The position numbers and the translations under genes were made by a program. The notes under the pieces were generated by a model. The model was not told where the DNA came from. It saw only the letters and a program-made list of their open reading frames with translations, and searched no databases. Source: Azonexaceae bacterium (GTDB taxonomy: Bacteria; Pseudomonadota; Gammaproteobacteria; Burkholderiales; Rhodocyclaceae). Taken from it: a DNA stretch of 64,000 bases. Where the stretch lies: contig JAAXVL010000002.1 of NCBI GenBank assembly GCA_013335535.1, forward strand, positions 248,001 to 312,000, read 5' to 3'. Numbering within the stretch: the stretch's first letter is position 1; each line of letters starts with the position of its first letter. Of this stretch, positions 9,910 to 19,325 are shown one piece after another.

Positions 9910-10884
9910 ATGCAAAGCAGTGGACTTCTAAAACCCCGTATCATCGATGTGCAGAGCGTTTCGCCCGTGCAGGCAAAAGTGGTCATGGAGCCGTTTGAAC
10001 GCGGTTACGGCCATACGCTTGGCAACGCGCTGCGTCGCATTCTGCTTTCCTCGATGGTTGGTTACGCACCGACCGAGGTTGGTATCGATGGTGTTCTTCA
10101 TGAATACTCGACCATCGATGGCGTGCAGGAAGATGTCGTAGACATTCTCCTCAACCTCAAGGGTATTGTGTTCAAGCTGCACAATCGCGATGTTGTTAAC
10201 TTGAAGTTGAGCAAGGAAGGTGAAGGTCCTGTTCGTGCTGGCGATATCGAATTGCCGCACGATGTGGAAATCATCAACCCGGAGCACGTGATCGCTCATC
10301 TCTCTACAGGCGGCAAGCTGTCCATGGAGATCAAGGTTGAGAAGGGTCGCGGCTATGTTCCTGGCAACATGCGCAACCTCGGCGATGCCAAGTCGATCGG
10401 CAAGCTGGTTCTTGACGCATCATTCAGCCCGATTCGTCGTGTTGCATATGCGGTTGAGAGCGCTCGCGTTGAACAGCGTACCGACCTTGACAAGCTGATT
10501 GTCGATATCGAAACCAACGGCGTTGTCGAGCCGGAAGAGGCCATTCGTTACGCTGCACGCGTGCTGATGGAACAACTTTCGGTCTTCGCTGACCTGGAGG
10601 GCACCGCACCTGTCGCCGAGGCTTCCAAGCCGGCGCAAGTCGATCCGGTTCTGCTCCGCCCGGTGGATGATCTCGAACTGACGGTTCGTTCTGCGAATTG
10701 CCTGAAGGCCGAGAACATTTATTACATCGGTGATCTGATTCAGCGTACCGAGAATGAGCTTCTCAAGACCCCGAATCTGGGTCGCAAGTCGCTGAACGAG
10801 ATCAAGGAAGTGTTGGCCGCACGCGGTCTGACACTAGGCATGAAACTGGAAAATTGGCCGCCCGCCGGTCTGGAAAAGGCGTAA
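9910..10884 (+). CDS. rpoA: RNA polymerase alpha subunit
   Basis: The 324-residue product is the alpha subunit, which dimerises to nucleate RNA polymerase. The N-terminal domain carries [21 protein letters not shown]. The C-terminal domain (about residues 245-320), which contacts UP elements and activators, includes [21 protein letters not shown] and [18 protein letters not shown]. It lies between rpsD and rplQ. Confidence 0.98.
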   Translation: MQSSGLLKPRIIDVQSVSPVQAKVVMEPFERGYGHTLGNALRRILLSSMVGYAPTEVGIDGVLHEYSTIDGVQEDVVDILLNLKGIVFKLHNRDVVNLKLSKEGEGPVRAGDIELPHDVEIINPEHVIAHLSTGGKLSMEIKVEKGRGYVPGNMRNLGDAKSIGKLVLDASFSPIRRVAYAVESARVEQRTDLDKLIVDIETNGVVEPEEAIRYAARVLMEQLSVFADLEGTAPVAEASKPAQVDPVLLRPVDDLELTVRSANCLKAENIYYIGDLIQRTENELLKTPNLGRKSLNEIKEVLAARGLTLGMKLENWPPAGLEKA

Positions 10885-10939
10885 GCCTTTTTCTCCCGGG
10901 CAGTCAAGGGACGCCTGCAGAATATAGAAAGGATTAACC

Positions 10940-11338
10940 ATGCGTCACCGCAATGGACTTCGCAAACTGAATCGCACCAGCAGCCATCGCTTGGCGATGC
11001 TGCGCAACATGACTGTTTCCCTGCTCAAGCACGAGGCTATCAAGACCACCGTGCCGAAGGCAAAGGAATTGCGCCGTGTTGTTGAACCCATGATTACCCT
11101 CGGCAAGACCCCGACGCTGGCTAACAAGCGTCTGGCCTTTGACCGCCTGCGCGACCGCGATATCGTGGTCAAGCTGTTCGCTGAAATCGGTCCGCGTTAT
11201 GCAGCCCGTCCGGGTGGCTACCTTCGTATTTTGAAGTGTGGTTTCCGCGTCGGCGATAATGCCCCGATGGCGTTTGTCGAACTGGTCGATCGCCCGGAAC
11301 CCGCTGAGGCTGTGGAAATCGAAGAAAACGCTGCTTAA
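10940..11338 (+). CDS. rplQ: 50S ribosomal protein bL17
   Basis: The 132-residue product is L17 of the large subunit. It begins [21 protein letters not shown] and ends with an acidic tail. It is the last gene of the alpha operon and is followed after 13 bases by a strong intrinsic terminator. Confidence 0.98.
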   Translation: MRHRNGLRKLNRTSSHRLAMLRNMTVSLLKHEAIKTTVPKAKELRRVVEPMITLGKTPTLANKRLAFDRLRDRDIVVKLFAEIGPRYAARPGGYLRILKCGFRVGDNAPMAFVELVDRPEPAEAVEIEENAA

Positions 11339-11351
11339 TTGCAGCGCTTAT

Positions 11352-11381
11352 AAAAAAGGCCGGATATTCCGGCCTTTTTTT
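11352..11381 (+). terminator. Intrinsic terminator of the alpha operon
   Basis: A 13-bp stem, AAAAAAGGCCGGA (11352-11364) pairing with TCCGGCCTTTTTT (11368-11380), has a TAT loop and a seven-T run. The A-rich 5' arm makes it bidirectional, so it could also end the convergent transcript whose last gene stops at 11406. Confidence 0.92.
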
Positions 11382-11405
11382 CGTTCACGTGAACTGCCCA
11401 AAGTT

Positions 11406-12947
11406 TTAAGGGCAGTCGATAAGCATTAGTGATATGTCGTCGCTAGCGATCCCATTGTTCTGGTGAGTCGCCAGCGCAGCTTCTATTTTGGTAAAGCGAT
11501 CAGTTGGTGAAGTGTTGGCGGTCGCAGCTATCAATCCCTCAACACCAAATTGAATACCCGCCGGGCTCGTTGCCTCAAGCAATCCGTCCGAGCAGAGCGC
11601 CAGCTGGCTTTCATCGGCCCAGTCAAAATGCTGGGGATTGCCGCCAAGCTCGTCATTGCCGACGATCCCCAACGGGAGATTAACAGAGGGGAATGTTTTC
11701 GCTATGCGTCCCCAGCGGTCGAACAGAAAAGCTTCAGGGGTGCCGCCAACCCAGATATCTCCCTGTTTTTTTGTTTCGTCGAGGCAAACGAGCGTTATGG
11801 CAACAAAGCGTCCAATCGGCATTGACTCCTTGAGCTGATCGTTCAGCTCAAGAACAATTTCACGAATAGGTCGATTGAGCTTTGTCATCTTGTAGAACAG
11901 CGCAAGTACTGGCAAAACGCTGATCGCCGCTGTCAGTCCGTGGCCTGTCGCGTCGGCTAGCAGGGCGTAGAAAAGTCCATCCGGGGAGCGGTTTGCAGCA
12001 ACAATATCGCCGCTGAAATTTTCGGCCGGAATGACCGTATAGCGCAGACGGCTGTCCTGCAGCCCCTTGCGGTGAAGTTGTTTCTCCATCAGCCGCAAGG
12101 CGAGGTTTTGCTCTGCCTGGGTTTGGTCGTAATAGTCCTGCAGTTGGCGGGCATTTTCTCGGAGTTGCTGTTCAGTTCGCCTGCGTTCGGAAATGTCGCG
12201 GATGACGCCAACCATCATTCGATGGTTGTCGAGAACGATTTCGGTGATGGTCAGCGTCGCGGGGAAGCGGTGCCCATTCTTGTGAAGCGCTTCCAATTCA
12301 CGCTCAAGGCCGATGGTTTTCGGCAGATTGCCCTCGGCGTAGTTTCCGACCCGTGCATCATGGGCCGAACGCTCTTCTTCGGGCATCAGCACGGATACGT
12401 TTTTGCCGACCAACTCGGCTGGTGTCCAGCCGAAAATGCGCTCGGTCGACTGATTGACCGATACGATAACGCCGTGTTCGTCGCTGGTGACGATTGCATC
12501 AAGGACGTTGTCCGAGATAGCTTGAACGCGCCTCAGCGAGTCGATTGACTCCTGTTGCATGGCCAGCGAACGCTGCATGGAGCGAAGCTTGGCTTCAAGC
12601 ACGACGAAATTGATCGGTTTGGTCAGGTAGTCATCAGCGCCGGCATCAAGGCCCTCGACCAGATTTTCATCGCGATTGAGCGCGGACAGGAAAATGACCG
12701 GCGTCCACCGGTCGCGGGGCATCGCCTTGATCCGACGCGCAGCCTCGAATCCATCCATGACCGGCATCATGATGTCGAGCAACACGAGATCCGGTGATTC
12801 GGCTGCGAAGCGACGAACGGCTTCTTCGCCATTTTCGGCCAGTAGTACTTCGTGCCCCAGCTTTTTCAGGAAGACCTGAAGAATGTGGAGATTGGTGCGG
12901 TTGTCATCAACCGCCAGTACCTTCATTTTGCTGGAAATAGAAGTCAT
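11406..12947 (-). CDS. Response regulator with PAS and PP2C (SpoIIE/RsbU-type) phosphatase domains
   Basis: The 513-residue soluble protein has a receiver domain (residues 1-125, phosphoacceptor Asp58 in LVLLDIMMP), a PAS domain (about 140-265, FGWTPAELVGKNV), a coiled linker, and a PP2C-type phosphatase domain (about 310-510) with the metal-binding segments LLADATGHGLTAA and CSDGLLEAT. In the family such proteins dephosphorylate STAS anti-anti-sigma factors. It is the last gene of a four-gene minus-strand operon and overlaps the preceding gene by four bases. The target STAS protein is not in the operon; the STAS gene at 38.7 kb is a guess. Confidence 0.88.
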   Translation of the reverse strand: MTSISSKMKVLAVDDNRTNLHILQVFLKKLGHEVLLAENGEEAVRRFAAESPDLVLLDIMMPVMDGFEAARRIKAMPRDRWTPVIFLSALNRDENLVEGLDAGADDYLTKPINFVVLEAKLRSMQRSLAMQQESIDSLRRVQAISDNVLDAIVTSDEHGVIVSVNQSTERIFGWTPAELVGKNVSVLMPEEERSAHDARVGNYAEGNLPKTIGLERELEALHKNGHRFPATLTITEIVLDNHRMMVGVIRDISERRRTEQQLRENARQLQDYYDQTQAEQNLALRLMEKQLHRKGLQDSRLRYTVIPAENFSGDIVAANRSPDGLFYALLADATGHGLTAAISVLPVLALFYKMTKLNRPIREIVLELNDQLKESMPIGRFVAITLVCLDETKKQGDIWVGGTPEAFLFDRWGRIAKTFPSVNLPLGIVGNDELGGNPQHFDWADESQLALCSDGLLEATSPAGIQFGVEGLIAATANTSPTDRFTKIEAALATHQNNGIASDDISLMLIDCP

Positions 12948-13867
12948 GTTTGATGCTCACCATTTTGTTTCTGGCTACAGCAGATGGTGGCCACGGCGAT
13001 ATTGCCGCTGCCCTCATAGGTGATGCTGCTGAAGCTCAGCATGCGGGCCAAGGCGATACCGCGTCCATTCGGGTCAAAGGCCCGTTCGGGGTCAATTTCG
13101 AGATAGTTTTGCCATGGAAATCCATTGCCCTTGTCGGAGATGTGCAGGGTGATTGAATCAGCCTCGCGGCTATAGCGCAGACGGACTTCCTTGTTTGCAT
13201 TTTCTGGCAGCGCGGCACGCCGGACAATTTCTTCGTGCCAGCGATCCTCCTGTTTCAAAATGCGTTTTTCCTCATAGGCCAGGCCGAGATTGCCGTGCTC
13301 GACGCCATTGATCAGCAACTCAGAAATTCCCATGACGGCTGCTTCCGGGTTCGGGCAGGCGTGGGCAATGAAGGAGGCCAATTGGGATGCCTCATCGACG
13401 GTGCGGATCGAAAACTCGGCCTGGTCGAGAAATTGCAGGGAGTTGATGTGCTGGTGTAATTGCCGGCTGAGCGAGCTGCGTGCTTCCGCATCACTTAACG
13501 CCGCGTGGACGATAGCGAGCAGGCTGTCGCGTCGGTAGGGCTTGGTCAGGTAGTAGTAGGCGCCGGCTTCGAGGCCTTCGCGAATCTGTTCGGGGGAGTT
13601 GGCGGCCGTCTGCATGATGACGGGAATGCCGGAGAGGCGCGGATCGCTCTTCATTCTTCTGAGCAGGGCGATCCCATCCAGTCCGGGCATCATCCGGTCA
13701 AGCAGGATCAGTTTGAAGTCGTTTTCGGGGTTTTGGAGCAGTTGCCAGGCGGCTTCACCGCTGTCTGCAGTTTGCAGAACAAAGGGGGCTTCCCCTTCGA
13801 AATACTCGACCAGGATTTCGAGGTTGAGTTCTTCATCGTCCACCAGCAAGACAGATTTCTTAGTCAT
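12944..13867 (-). CDS. Receiver domain fused to an anti-sigma-kinase-like ATPase domain
   Basis: The 307-residue protein joins an N-terminal receiver (phosphoacceptor Asp57 in LILLDRMMP) to a C-terminal HATPase_c domain of the RsbW/SpoIIAB type. The N box is ELLINGVEHG (about residue 190), and the G boxes are ISDKGNGFPW and GRGIALAR. No dimerisation/His-phosphotransfer domain is seen, so it is not an ordinary histidine kinase. It may phosphorylate a STAS protein or sequester a sigma factor under control of the upstream kinase. It overlaps both neighbours (8 and 4 bases). Confidence 0.85.
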   Translation of the reverse strand: MTKKSVLLVDDEELNLEILVEYFEGEAPFVLQTADSGEAAWQLLQNPENDFKLILLDRMMPGLDGIALLRRMKSDPRLSGIPVIMQTAANSPEQIREGLEAGAYYYLTKPYRRDSLLAIVHAALSDAEARSSLSRQLHQHINSLQFLDQAEFSIRTVDEASQLASFIAHACPNPEAAVMGISELLINGVEHGNLGLAYEEKRILKQEDRWHEEIVRRAALPENANKEVRLRYSREADSITLHISDKGNGFPWQNYLEIDPERAFDPNGRGIALARMLSFSSITYEGSGNIAVATICCSQKQNGEHQT

Positions 13868-15755
13868 GTTGTCCCGAATTTTCCATCCAGCAGTTCAATG
13901 GCAGGGTGACGACGAAACAGGCGCCTGGCCCAGGATTGTTGTGGGCTGCAATCGTACCACGGTGCTGCGAAACAATTGCCCGGCAAATTGCCAGCCCGAG
14001 TCCCGTTCCGCCCGCGCCATTCTTGGTGGCGCTGCTTTGAACGAACTTTTCGAATATATGTTCCAGCTCATCGCTTGGTATCCCGATCCCTTGATCAATG
14101 AAACTGATGGCCAGTGCGGCCTGCAAGCCACTGTCCTGGGCCCGACGTCCCGCCGGGAGTTGCGCTTCCGAGAGCTCGATGCGAATGCATCCGCCTTGCG
14201 GCGAAAATTTGATGGCGTTGGAGAGCAGGTTGCAGATGATTTGCGTAATCCGGCTTTCGTCGGCGGTGATCCAAGTGCTCGCCACCTGGCTGCTGATGTC
14301 GAGGTGCAACTGGCGATCGATCAACAATGATTCGAGCTGGGCTCCGACCTGTTTGATCAGCACAGCGACGTCCAGCCTTGTCGGGTGCAAGACCATTTGC
14401 CCGGCATCCAGTTTCGAAAGGTCGAGCAATTCATCGATCAGGGAGAGCAGGCGTTGCCCGCTCTGGTCAATACGCTGGAAGTACTGGGCGATTCTGGGAT
14501 CGCTGACATTGGTGGCGCGTCGGCTGCCGAGCTCGACAAAGCCGAGGATGGCGTGCATCGGCGTACGCAGCTCGTGCGACATGTTGGCGAGAAATTCGGA
14601 TTTGGCCTGGTTGGCGGCGCGTGCCTGCTGCAAGGCGCGATCGAGGCTGGCCGTTCGCTCGTGGACGAGTTCCTGCAAATGGTCGCGGTGCTCGCTCAAC
14701 TCGCGCGTCAGGGCAAGCGCATAGCGCTCGGCGCGTTCACGATGGGTGGCGAGGTGATGAACGAGGAGGGCTAGCAGCAGGCTGCCCAGCAGGCCGCCAT
14801 AGAGAACCAGTGCGGGGGTGTCGAGTCCTTTGCTGCCGTGGCTGCTCTGGTAAAAGTGAAGGATCCAGTTACGTCCGCCGAAATCGATCTCGTGATGCAG
14901 CAATGGCGCGCCGTCAATGCTGCGACTGGGGTCAGAGTTATAGATCAGGGTCGGCGCCGATGCCTCAGTGCTCTGCCCAGCCAGCGGTTCGTCAAATATC
15001 AGCAGTACGAAGCGGCTGCTGAGCGGCAGCTTGAAGGAGGACATGAATTCGTCGAAGCGATAAGCCGTCAGAACGACACCAGCGAAAGAGGGCGTGTTCT
15101 TTGCGACGCCGTGCTCCTGAAAGATGGCGTGGAGCATCTGGAACCCCGGACGTTTTGTGCCTTTGTCTGGCTGGAGCTCGATGGGTGCCGTCATGGCGAT
15201 GCTGTCGGTGAGCACGGCGCGGTTGATGGCTTCGCGGCGCATCGGTTCGGACAAAAGATCAAAGCCGATTGCCGATTCGACAGCCGGCGACTCCGGCGCG
15301 ATAAAGACCAGTGGCAAGGCTAGCCCGGAATTCGTTTTCAGGAAAATTCGGGCCATTGCACGGTCAACCGGAATTTTGCTCGATTTTCCCAATGTTTCCG
15401 GCGCATTGCGATGCACTGCCGGCGCATAAGCGAAGGCAAACATGCCGGCCAGGCTGCCCTCGGTTTCCATGGCCTTGGCAAAGCGCCGCCACATCGCCTT
15501 GTCCTGCGTTGGCGCCGCGGCGGCAAAAGCCTGAAGGGAGCGGAGGAACTGGCCGTGCAGATTCAGGCGGTCGCGAATCTCGGCTGTAATCGCCGCACTT
15601 TCCTGGTTGTTGGCCAGCTCTTCGGCTTGCGTCTGGATGCGCAGCTGCCAATGCCAGGTTGCGAGCGTCAGCAACGCCAGCAGCAGGAAGGTGGCGAGGG
15701 GCAGCAGCCAGTTACCATGGCTGCGCATCAATGTCGCGCCGTGCCTTGCCCTCAC
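13860..15755 (-). CDS. CHASE-domain sensor histidine kinase
   Basis: This membrane histidine kinase of about 631 residues has TM1 (about 16-34), a periplasmic CHASE domain (about 90-270, GMFAFAYAPAV onward), TM2 (about 315-335), a coiled coil, an H box (FLANMSHELRTPMHAIL, His near 394), an N box (CNLLSNAIKFSPQGG) and G boxes (DQGIGIP, GTGLGLAICR). I used the GTG at 15755, whose GTGA overlaps the stop of the ABC transporter gene; an ATG at 15728 is the alternative. No receiver domain is attached; the two receiver proteins downstream are the likely partners. A copy of the dispersed repeat lies inside the CHASE-coding part. Confidence 0.88.
   Translation of the reverse strand: MRARHGATLMRSHGNWLLPLATFLLLALLTLATWHWQLRIQTQAEELANNQESAAITAEIRDRLNLHGQFLRSLQAFAAAAPTQDKAMWRRFAKAMETEGSLAGMFAFAYAPAVHRNAPETLGKSSKIPVDRAMARIFLKTNSGLALPLVFIAPESPAVESAIGFDLLSEPMRREAINRAVLTDSIAMTAPIELQPDKGTKRPGFQMLHAIFQEHGVAKNTPSFAGVVLTAYRFDEFMSSFKLPLSSRFVLLIFDEPLAGQSTEASAPTLIYNSDPSRSIDGAPLLHHEIDFGGRNWILHFYQSSHGSKGLDTPALVLYGGLLGSLLLALLVHHLATHRERAERYALALTRELSEHRDHLQELVHERTASLDRALQQARAANQAKSEFLANMSHELRTPMHAILGFVELGSRRATNVSDPRIAQYFQRIDQSGQRLLSLIDELLDLSKLDAGQMVLHPTRLDVAVLIKQVGAQLESLLIDRQLHLDISSQVASTWITADESRITQIICNLLSNAIKFSPQGGCIRIELSEAQLPAGRRAQDSGLQAALAISFIDQGIGIPSDELEHIFEKFVQSSATKNGAGGTGLGLAICRAIVSQHRGTIAAHNNPGPGACFVVTLPLNCWMENSGQHD
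15353..15379 (-). repeat. Dispersed repeat copy 1, inside the CHASE kinase gene
   Basis: The + strand shows ACGGTCAACCGGAATTTTG (15360-15378), flanked by CCATTGC, which resembles the CCAATGC flank of the copy at 29.35 kb. It is in frame and encodes part of the CHASE domain. It is shorter and less perfect than the later copies. Confidence 0.5.
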
Positions 15756-17569
15756 TGCGTGATCGGCTCCATGTCTCGATCTTCCTGTTGTTGCAGCGTC
15801 CACATCCGGGCGTAGGTGCCATCGGCGGCCAGTAGTGCGGCATGGCTGCCGCGCTCGACGATGCGTCCCTCGTTCATGACCAGGATTTCGTCAGCATTCA
15901 TGACCGTAGACAGGCGGTGGGCGATGACCAGCGTCGTGTGGCCGATGGCGACCTGTTCCAGCTGGGTCTGGATGGCGCGCTCAGTGGCCGAGTCGAGTGC
16001 CGAGGTGGCTTCGTCGAAAATCAGGATGGGCGGGTTTTTGAGCAGGGCGCGGGCAATGGCGACGCGCTGTTTTTCTCCGCCGGACAGCTTGAGGCCACGC
16101 TCGCCGACGCGAGTTTCATACTTGGTCGGCAGCGATTCGATGAAATCGTGCAGTTGGGCGGCTCGGGCGGCGGCAAAGACTTCCTCGCGGCTGGCCTCCG
16201 GGCGGCCGTAGTTGATGTTGTAGAAAATGGTGTCGTTGAACAGCACGGTGTCCTGCGGCACGATGCCGATGGCCGCACGCAGGCTGGTTTGCTTCAAGGC
16301 GCGCAAATCGTGACCGTTGATCTGAATCGCGCCGCCCGTGACGTCGTAAAAGCGGTAAAGCAGCCGCGACAGCGTCGACTTGCCGGCACCGGAATGACCG
16401 ACGACGGCCACCGTCTTGCCCGGCGGAATGGCGAAACTCAGATTTTTCAGGATCTGCCGGTTGGGCTCGTAGGCAAATTCGACCGCATCAAAATTGACTT
16501 GCAGGGGGCCGGCGGGCAACTCGCGCGCATCGGGCGCATCGGCGATTTCACGGTTCTCGCTGAGCAGCTTGAACATGCGCTCGATATCGGTCAGCGCCTG
16601 GCGAATTTCGCGGTAAACGATGCCAAGGAAATTGAGCGGTATGTAGAGCTGGATCAGGAAAGCGTTGACCAGCACGAGGTCGCCAATGGTCATCCGGCCA
16701 TCCACCACGCCGTCGGCCGCACGCCACATCATGGCCGTGACGCCCAGCGCGATGATTGCCTGCTGGCCGAGGTTGAGGAAGGCCAGCGTGGTCTGGCTGC
16801 GCGTCGCCGCCTCTTCCCATTTGATCAGTTGTTCGTCGTAGCGCCGGGCTTCCCAAGCTTCGTTGTTGAAATACTTGACCGTCTCGTAGTTGAGCAGGCT
16901 ATCGACTGCCCTCGTGTTGGCAGCCGAGTCGTTCTCATTGACGGCGCGGCGGATGTCGATACGCCAGTTGCTGACCTTGATGGTGAAAATAATGTAGGTG
17001 ATCAGCGAGATCAGCGTGATCACGACGTAACCCATGTCGTATTTGACGAACAGGATGCCGAGCACCAGCCCGATTTCGACCAGCGTCGGCAGGATCGAAT
17101 AAAGCGTGTAGGAAATCAGGCTGGAGATCGAGCGGCTGCCGCGTTCAATGTCGCGCGATACGCCACCGGTTTGCCGCTCCAGATGAAAACGCAGCGACAG
17201 CGCGTGCAGGTGGCGGAAAACCTCCAGCGAAACCTGGCGCACGGCGCGCTGCGTGACCCGGGCAAAGAGGATTTCGCGCAACTCCTGAAACAGCGAGGTC
17301 GAAAAGCGCAGGGCGCCGTAAAGGACAAGCAGCAGGACTGGCAAGGCAAGCAGCTGGTCGCGGCCCGACAGCCCGTCGATCATCTCCTTGAAAACCAGCG
17401 GCACGCCGACATTGGCCACCTTGGCGCCGATCAGGCAAGCCATCGCGGCGAGAACACGCAACCGGTATTGCCAGAGATACGGGAAAAGCGTGCGCAAGGT
17501 CAGCCACACATGGGTTTCCGGCAGAGCTTGTCCGGCGGGTGGTTTGGGAAGGGCGGTGCTACGGCGCAT
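15752..17569 (-). CDS. ABC exporter, Atm1/HMT family (fused permease and ATPase)
   Basis: The 605-residue half-transporter has six membrane helices in the N-terminal half and a nucleotide-binding domain with Walker A (GHSGAGKST), signature LSGGEKQR and Walker B (ILIFDEATSALD). The segments NYETVKYFNNEAWEARRYDE and FHLERQTGGVSRDIERG are typical of the Atm1/HMT group, which exports glutathione-linked sulfur species or metal conjugates. I chose the ATG at 17569 (MRRSTALPKPP); the open frame upstream lacks family similarity. It heads the operon with the CHASE kinase and overlaps it by four bases. Confidence 0.9.
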   Translation of the reverse strand: MRRSTALPKPPAGQALPETHVWLTLRTLFPYLWQYRLRVLAAMACLIGAKVANVGVPLVFKEMIDGLSGRDQLLALPVLLLVLYGALRFSTSLFQELREILFARVTQRAVRQVSLEVFRHLHALSLRFHLERQTGGVSRDIERGSRSISSLISYTLYSILPTLVEIGLVLGILFVKYDMGYVVITLISLITYIIFTIKVSNWRIDIRRAVNENDSAANTRAVDSLLNYETVKYFNNEAWEARRYDEQLIKWEEAATRSQTTLAFLNLGQQAIIALGVTAMMWRAADGVVDGRMTIGDLVLVNAFLIQLYIPLNFLGIVYREIRQALTDIERMFKLLSENREIADAPDARELPAGPLQVNFDAVEFAYEPNRQILKNLSFAIPPGKTVAVVGHSGAGKSTLSRLLYRFYDVTGGAIQINGHDLRALKQTSLRAAIGIVPQDTVLFNDTIFYNINYGRPEASREEVFAAARAAQLHDFIESLPTKYETRVGERGLKLSGGEKQRVAIARALLKNPPILIFDEATSALDSATERAIQTQLEQVAIGHTTLVIAHRLSTVMNADEILVMNEGRIVERGSHAALLAADGTYARMWTLQQQEDRDMEPITQ

Positions 17570-17611
17570 GGCGGGGCCTGACTGAGGTTGGCGGGGGAAG
17601 TGACTTCTGCG

Positions 17612-17640
17612 AGTATATGAAAACTGCCCGCTTTCCGGGA
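17612..17640. other. Short imperfect dyad in the ABC transporter / thioesterase intergenic region
   Basis: CTTTCCGGGAAAATCCCGAAAT is a near-symmetric sequence in the 103-bp divergent gap (17570-17672). It could be a protein-binding site or a small hairpin. No T tract follows, and no clear promoter hexamers were assigned. Confidence 0.25.
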
Positions 17641-17672
17641 AAATCCCGAAATATTTAGCGTTTGGACAAATT

Positions 17673-18086
17673 ATGGCCATCGATCGCATCACCCTTCCCG
17701 CCAAGCACTCGACCTTGCGCGTCGTGCCCATGCCGGCCGATCTCAACCAGAACGGCGACGTCTTCGGCGGCTGGGTCATGGCCCAGGTTGACGTCGCTGG
17801 CGCCATTCCGGCCATGCGTCGGGCGCGCGGTCGGGTGGCCACCGTTTCGGTCAATTCCTTCCTGTTCAAGCAGCCGGTTTCTGTCGGTGACATTGTCAGC
17901 CTTTACGCCGATATCGTGCGCGTCGGCACCACCTCGATCACGGTCAAGGTCGAGGTCTATGCCGAGCGCAATTACGCAGCGCCGATCATCGTCAAGGTCA
18001 CCGAAGCCGAACTGACTTACGTGGCGATTGATGGCGACGGGATGAAGCGCGAGGTTCCGCCCGAAAACTCGCCGAAAATGGATTAA
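17673..18086 (+). CDS. Acyl-CoA thioesterase, hotdog fold (YciA-like)
   Basis: The 137-residue cytosolic protein hydrolyses acyl-CoA thioesters by family inference. The hotdog helix segment LNQNGDVFGGWVMAQVDVAG contains the Asn/Gly/Asp arrangement used by the YciA group, and VNSFLFKQPVSVGDIVSLYA follows. It is of normal length and diverges from the ABC exporter gene. The substrate chain length cannot be read from sequence. Confidence 0.88.
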   Translation: MAIDRITLPAKHSTLRVVPMPADLNQNGDVFGGWVMAQVDVAGAIPAMRRARGRVATVSVNSFLFKQPVSVGDIVSLYADIVRVGTTSITVKVEVYAERNYAAPIIVKVTEAELTYVAIDGDGMKREVPPENSPKMD

Positions 18087-18131
18087 AATCCGTCAGTTAT
18101 CCAATTACCCCGCCTGTTAGGGAGCACTCCA

Positions 18132-19304
18132 ATGAATAAAATGACCCTGCGCATCGTTCCGGCCCTTCTGGCTCTGGCCTTTTCCGGCCTCGCCTCGGCC
18201 GCCGCTTTCCAGCTTCTCGAACAAAATGCCAGCGGTCTGGGTAACGCCTACGCCGGCTCGGCTGCCGTCGCCGACAATGCCAGCACGATTTTCTACAATC
18301 CGGCCGGCATGACGCAGCTTGGCAATGGCATCCAGCTTTCGGCCGGGGTGGTCGGCGTGGGCCCAAGTTATGAATACCGTGATTCCGCAGGCATCAAGTC
18401 GGGGGGCGATGCCGGTGGTTGGGCTGCCGTGCCAAATGCTTACATCTCGGGACAGCTGACGAAAGACCTGTTCCTCGGCTTTGGCATTTCCGTGCCCTTT
18501 GGCTTGGCTACGGAATACGACGCTGTGTGGGGGCCGGCCGGTGCTGGGTCGGCAAGAGCAATCAAATCGGAAATCAAGACAGTCAATCTCAATCCCTCTA
18601 TCGCCTATCGCCTCAGCGACAAAATTTCGCTGGGTTTTGGTCTTAACTACCAGAGCATTGATGGCGAATTGACCAAGACCGGCGCAACCCTCAAGGCTGA
18701 CGATTCGTCGTGGGGCTGGAATGCCGGTGCCATGTTCACTCTGTCGCCAGCTATGCGGGTGGGTATTTCCTACCGCTCGGCCATCAAATACACGCTTGAG
18801 GGAACACTCAATGGCGCTCTTCCGGTCAAGGCGGATGTCAAGTTGCCAGACACTTTCATCCTGTCTGTATGGCAACAAGTTTCGGACCGCTGGGAAGCGA
18901 TGGGCGACCTGTCGTACACCCGATGGAATAGCTTTAGAAATCTGGCTGTCGTCACTCAGAGTAGTGGCGCACCGGTTGGCGCTCCCGAGATTTTCAACTA
19001 CGAAAACTCCTGGCGTTTCGCCTGGGGCGCCGGTTACAAGGCAACCGACAAGGCCAAGCTGAAATTCGGTATCGCATTCGACCGCACGCCGGTCCGCGAC
19101 GAGTACCGCTCGCCGCGCGTGCCGGACAACAACCGCCTGTGGCTGTCGCTCGGCGGGCAGTGGAATGCCGGGTCCGTGGGCAAATTCGATCTGGGCTACT
19201 CCTACCTTTACGTCATCGATCCGACCATTTCACAGGGGGCGCTGCAGGGCAAATACGATGCCAGCGCACATATTCTTGGCGTGCAATATTCGGTTGGTTT
19301 CTAA
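18132..19304 (+). CDS. FadL/OmpP1-family outer-membrane transporter
   Basis: The 390-residue product has a Sec signal peptide (about residues 1-23, ending ASA) and the FadL N-terminal plug sequence FQLLEQNASGLGNAYAGSAA, followed by the FYNPAGM motif. The rest is an alternating amphipathic beta-barrel ending in an aromatic residue (VQYSVGF), as needed for BAM recognition. The family imports long-chain fatty acids or other hydrophobic compounds. An AGGGAG ribosome binding site precedes the ATG. The adjacent thioesterase may act on related substrates, which is inference. Confidence 0.92.
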   Translation: MNKMTLRIVPALLALAFSGLASAAAFQLLEQNASGLGNAYAGSAAVADNASTIFYNPAGMTQLGNGIQLSAGVVGVGPSYEYRDSAGIKSGGDAGGWAAVPNAYISGQLTKDLFLGFGISVPFGLATEYDAVWGPAGAGSARAIKSEIKTVNLNPSIAYRLSDKISLGFGLNYQSIDGELTKTGATLKADDSSWGWNAGAMFTLSPAMRVGISYRSAIKYTLEGTLNGALPVKADVKLPDTFILSVWQQVSDRWEAMGDLSYTRWNSFRNLAVVTQSSGAPVGAPEIFNYENSWRFAWGAGYKATDKAKLKFGIAFDRTPVRDEYRSPRVPDNNRLWLSLGGQWNAGSVGKFDLGYSYLYVIDPTISQGALQGKYDASAHILGVQYSVGF

Positions 19305-19325
19305 GCTGTCGCGGCTGAGACCAAA

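Noticed and set aside
15842-17581. A 579-codon open frame on the plus strand
   Set aside because: It is antisense to the ABC exporter gene and has no recognisable domain.
17570-17893. N-terminal extension of the ABC exporter by 108 codons
   Set aside because: The added residues resemble no family member and cover the divergent intergenic region.
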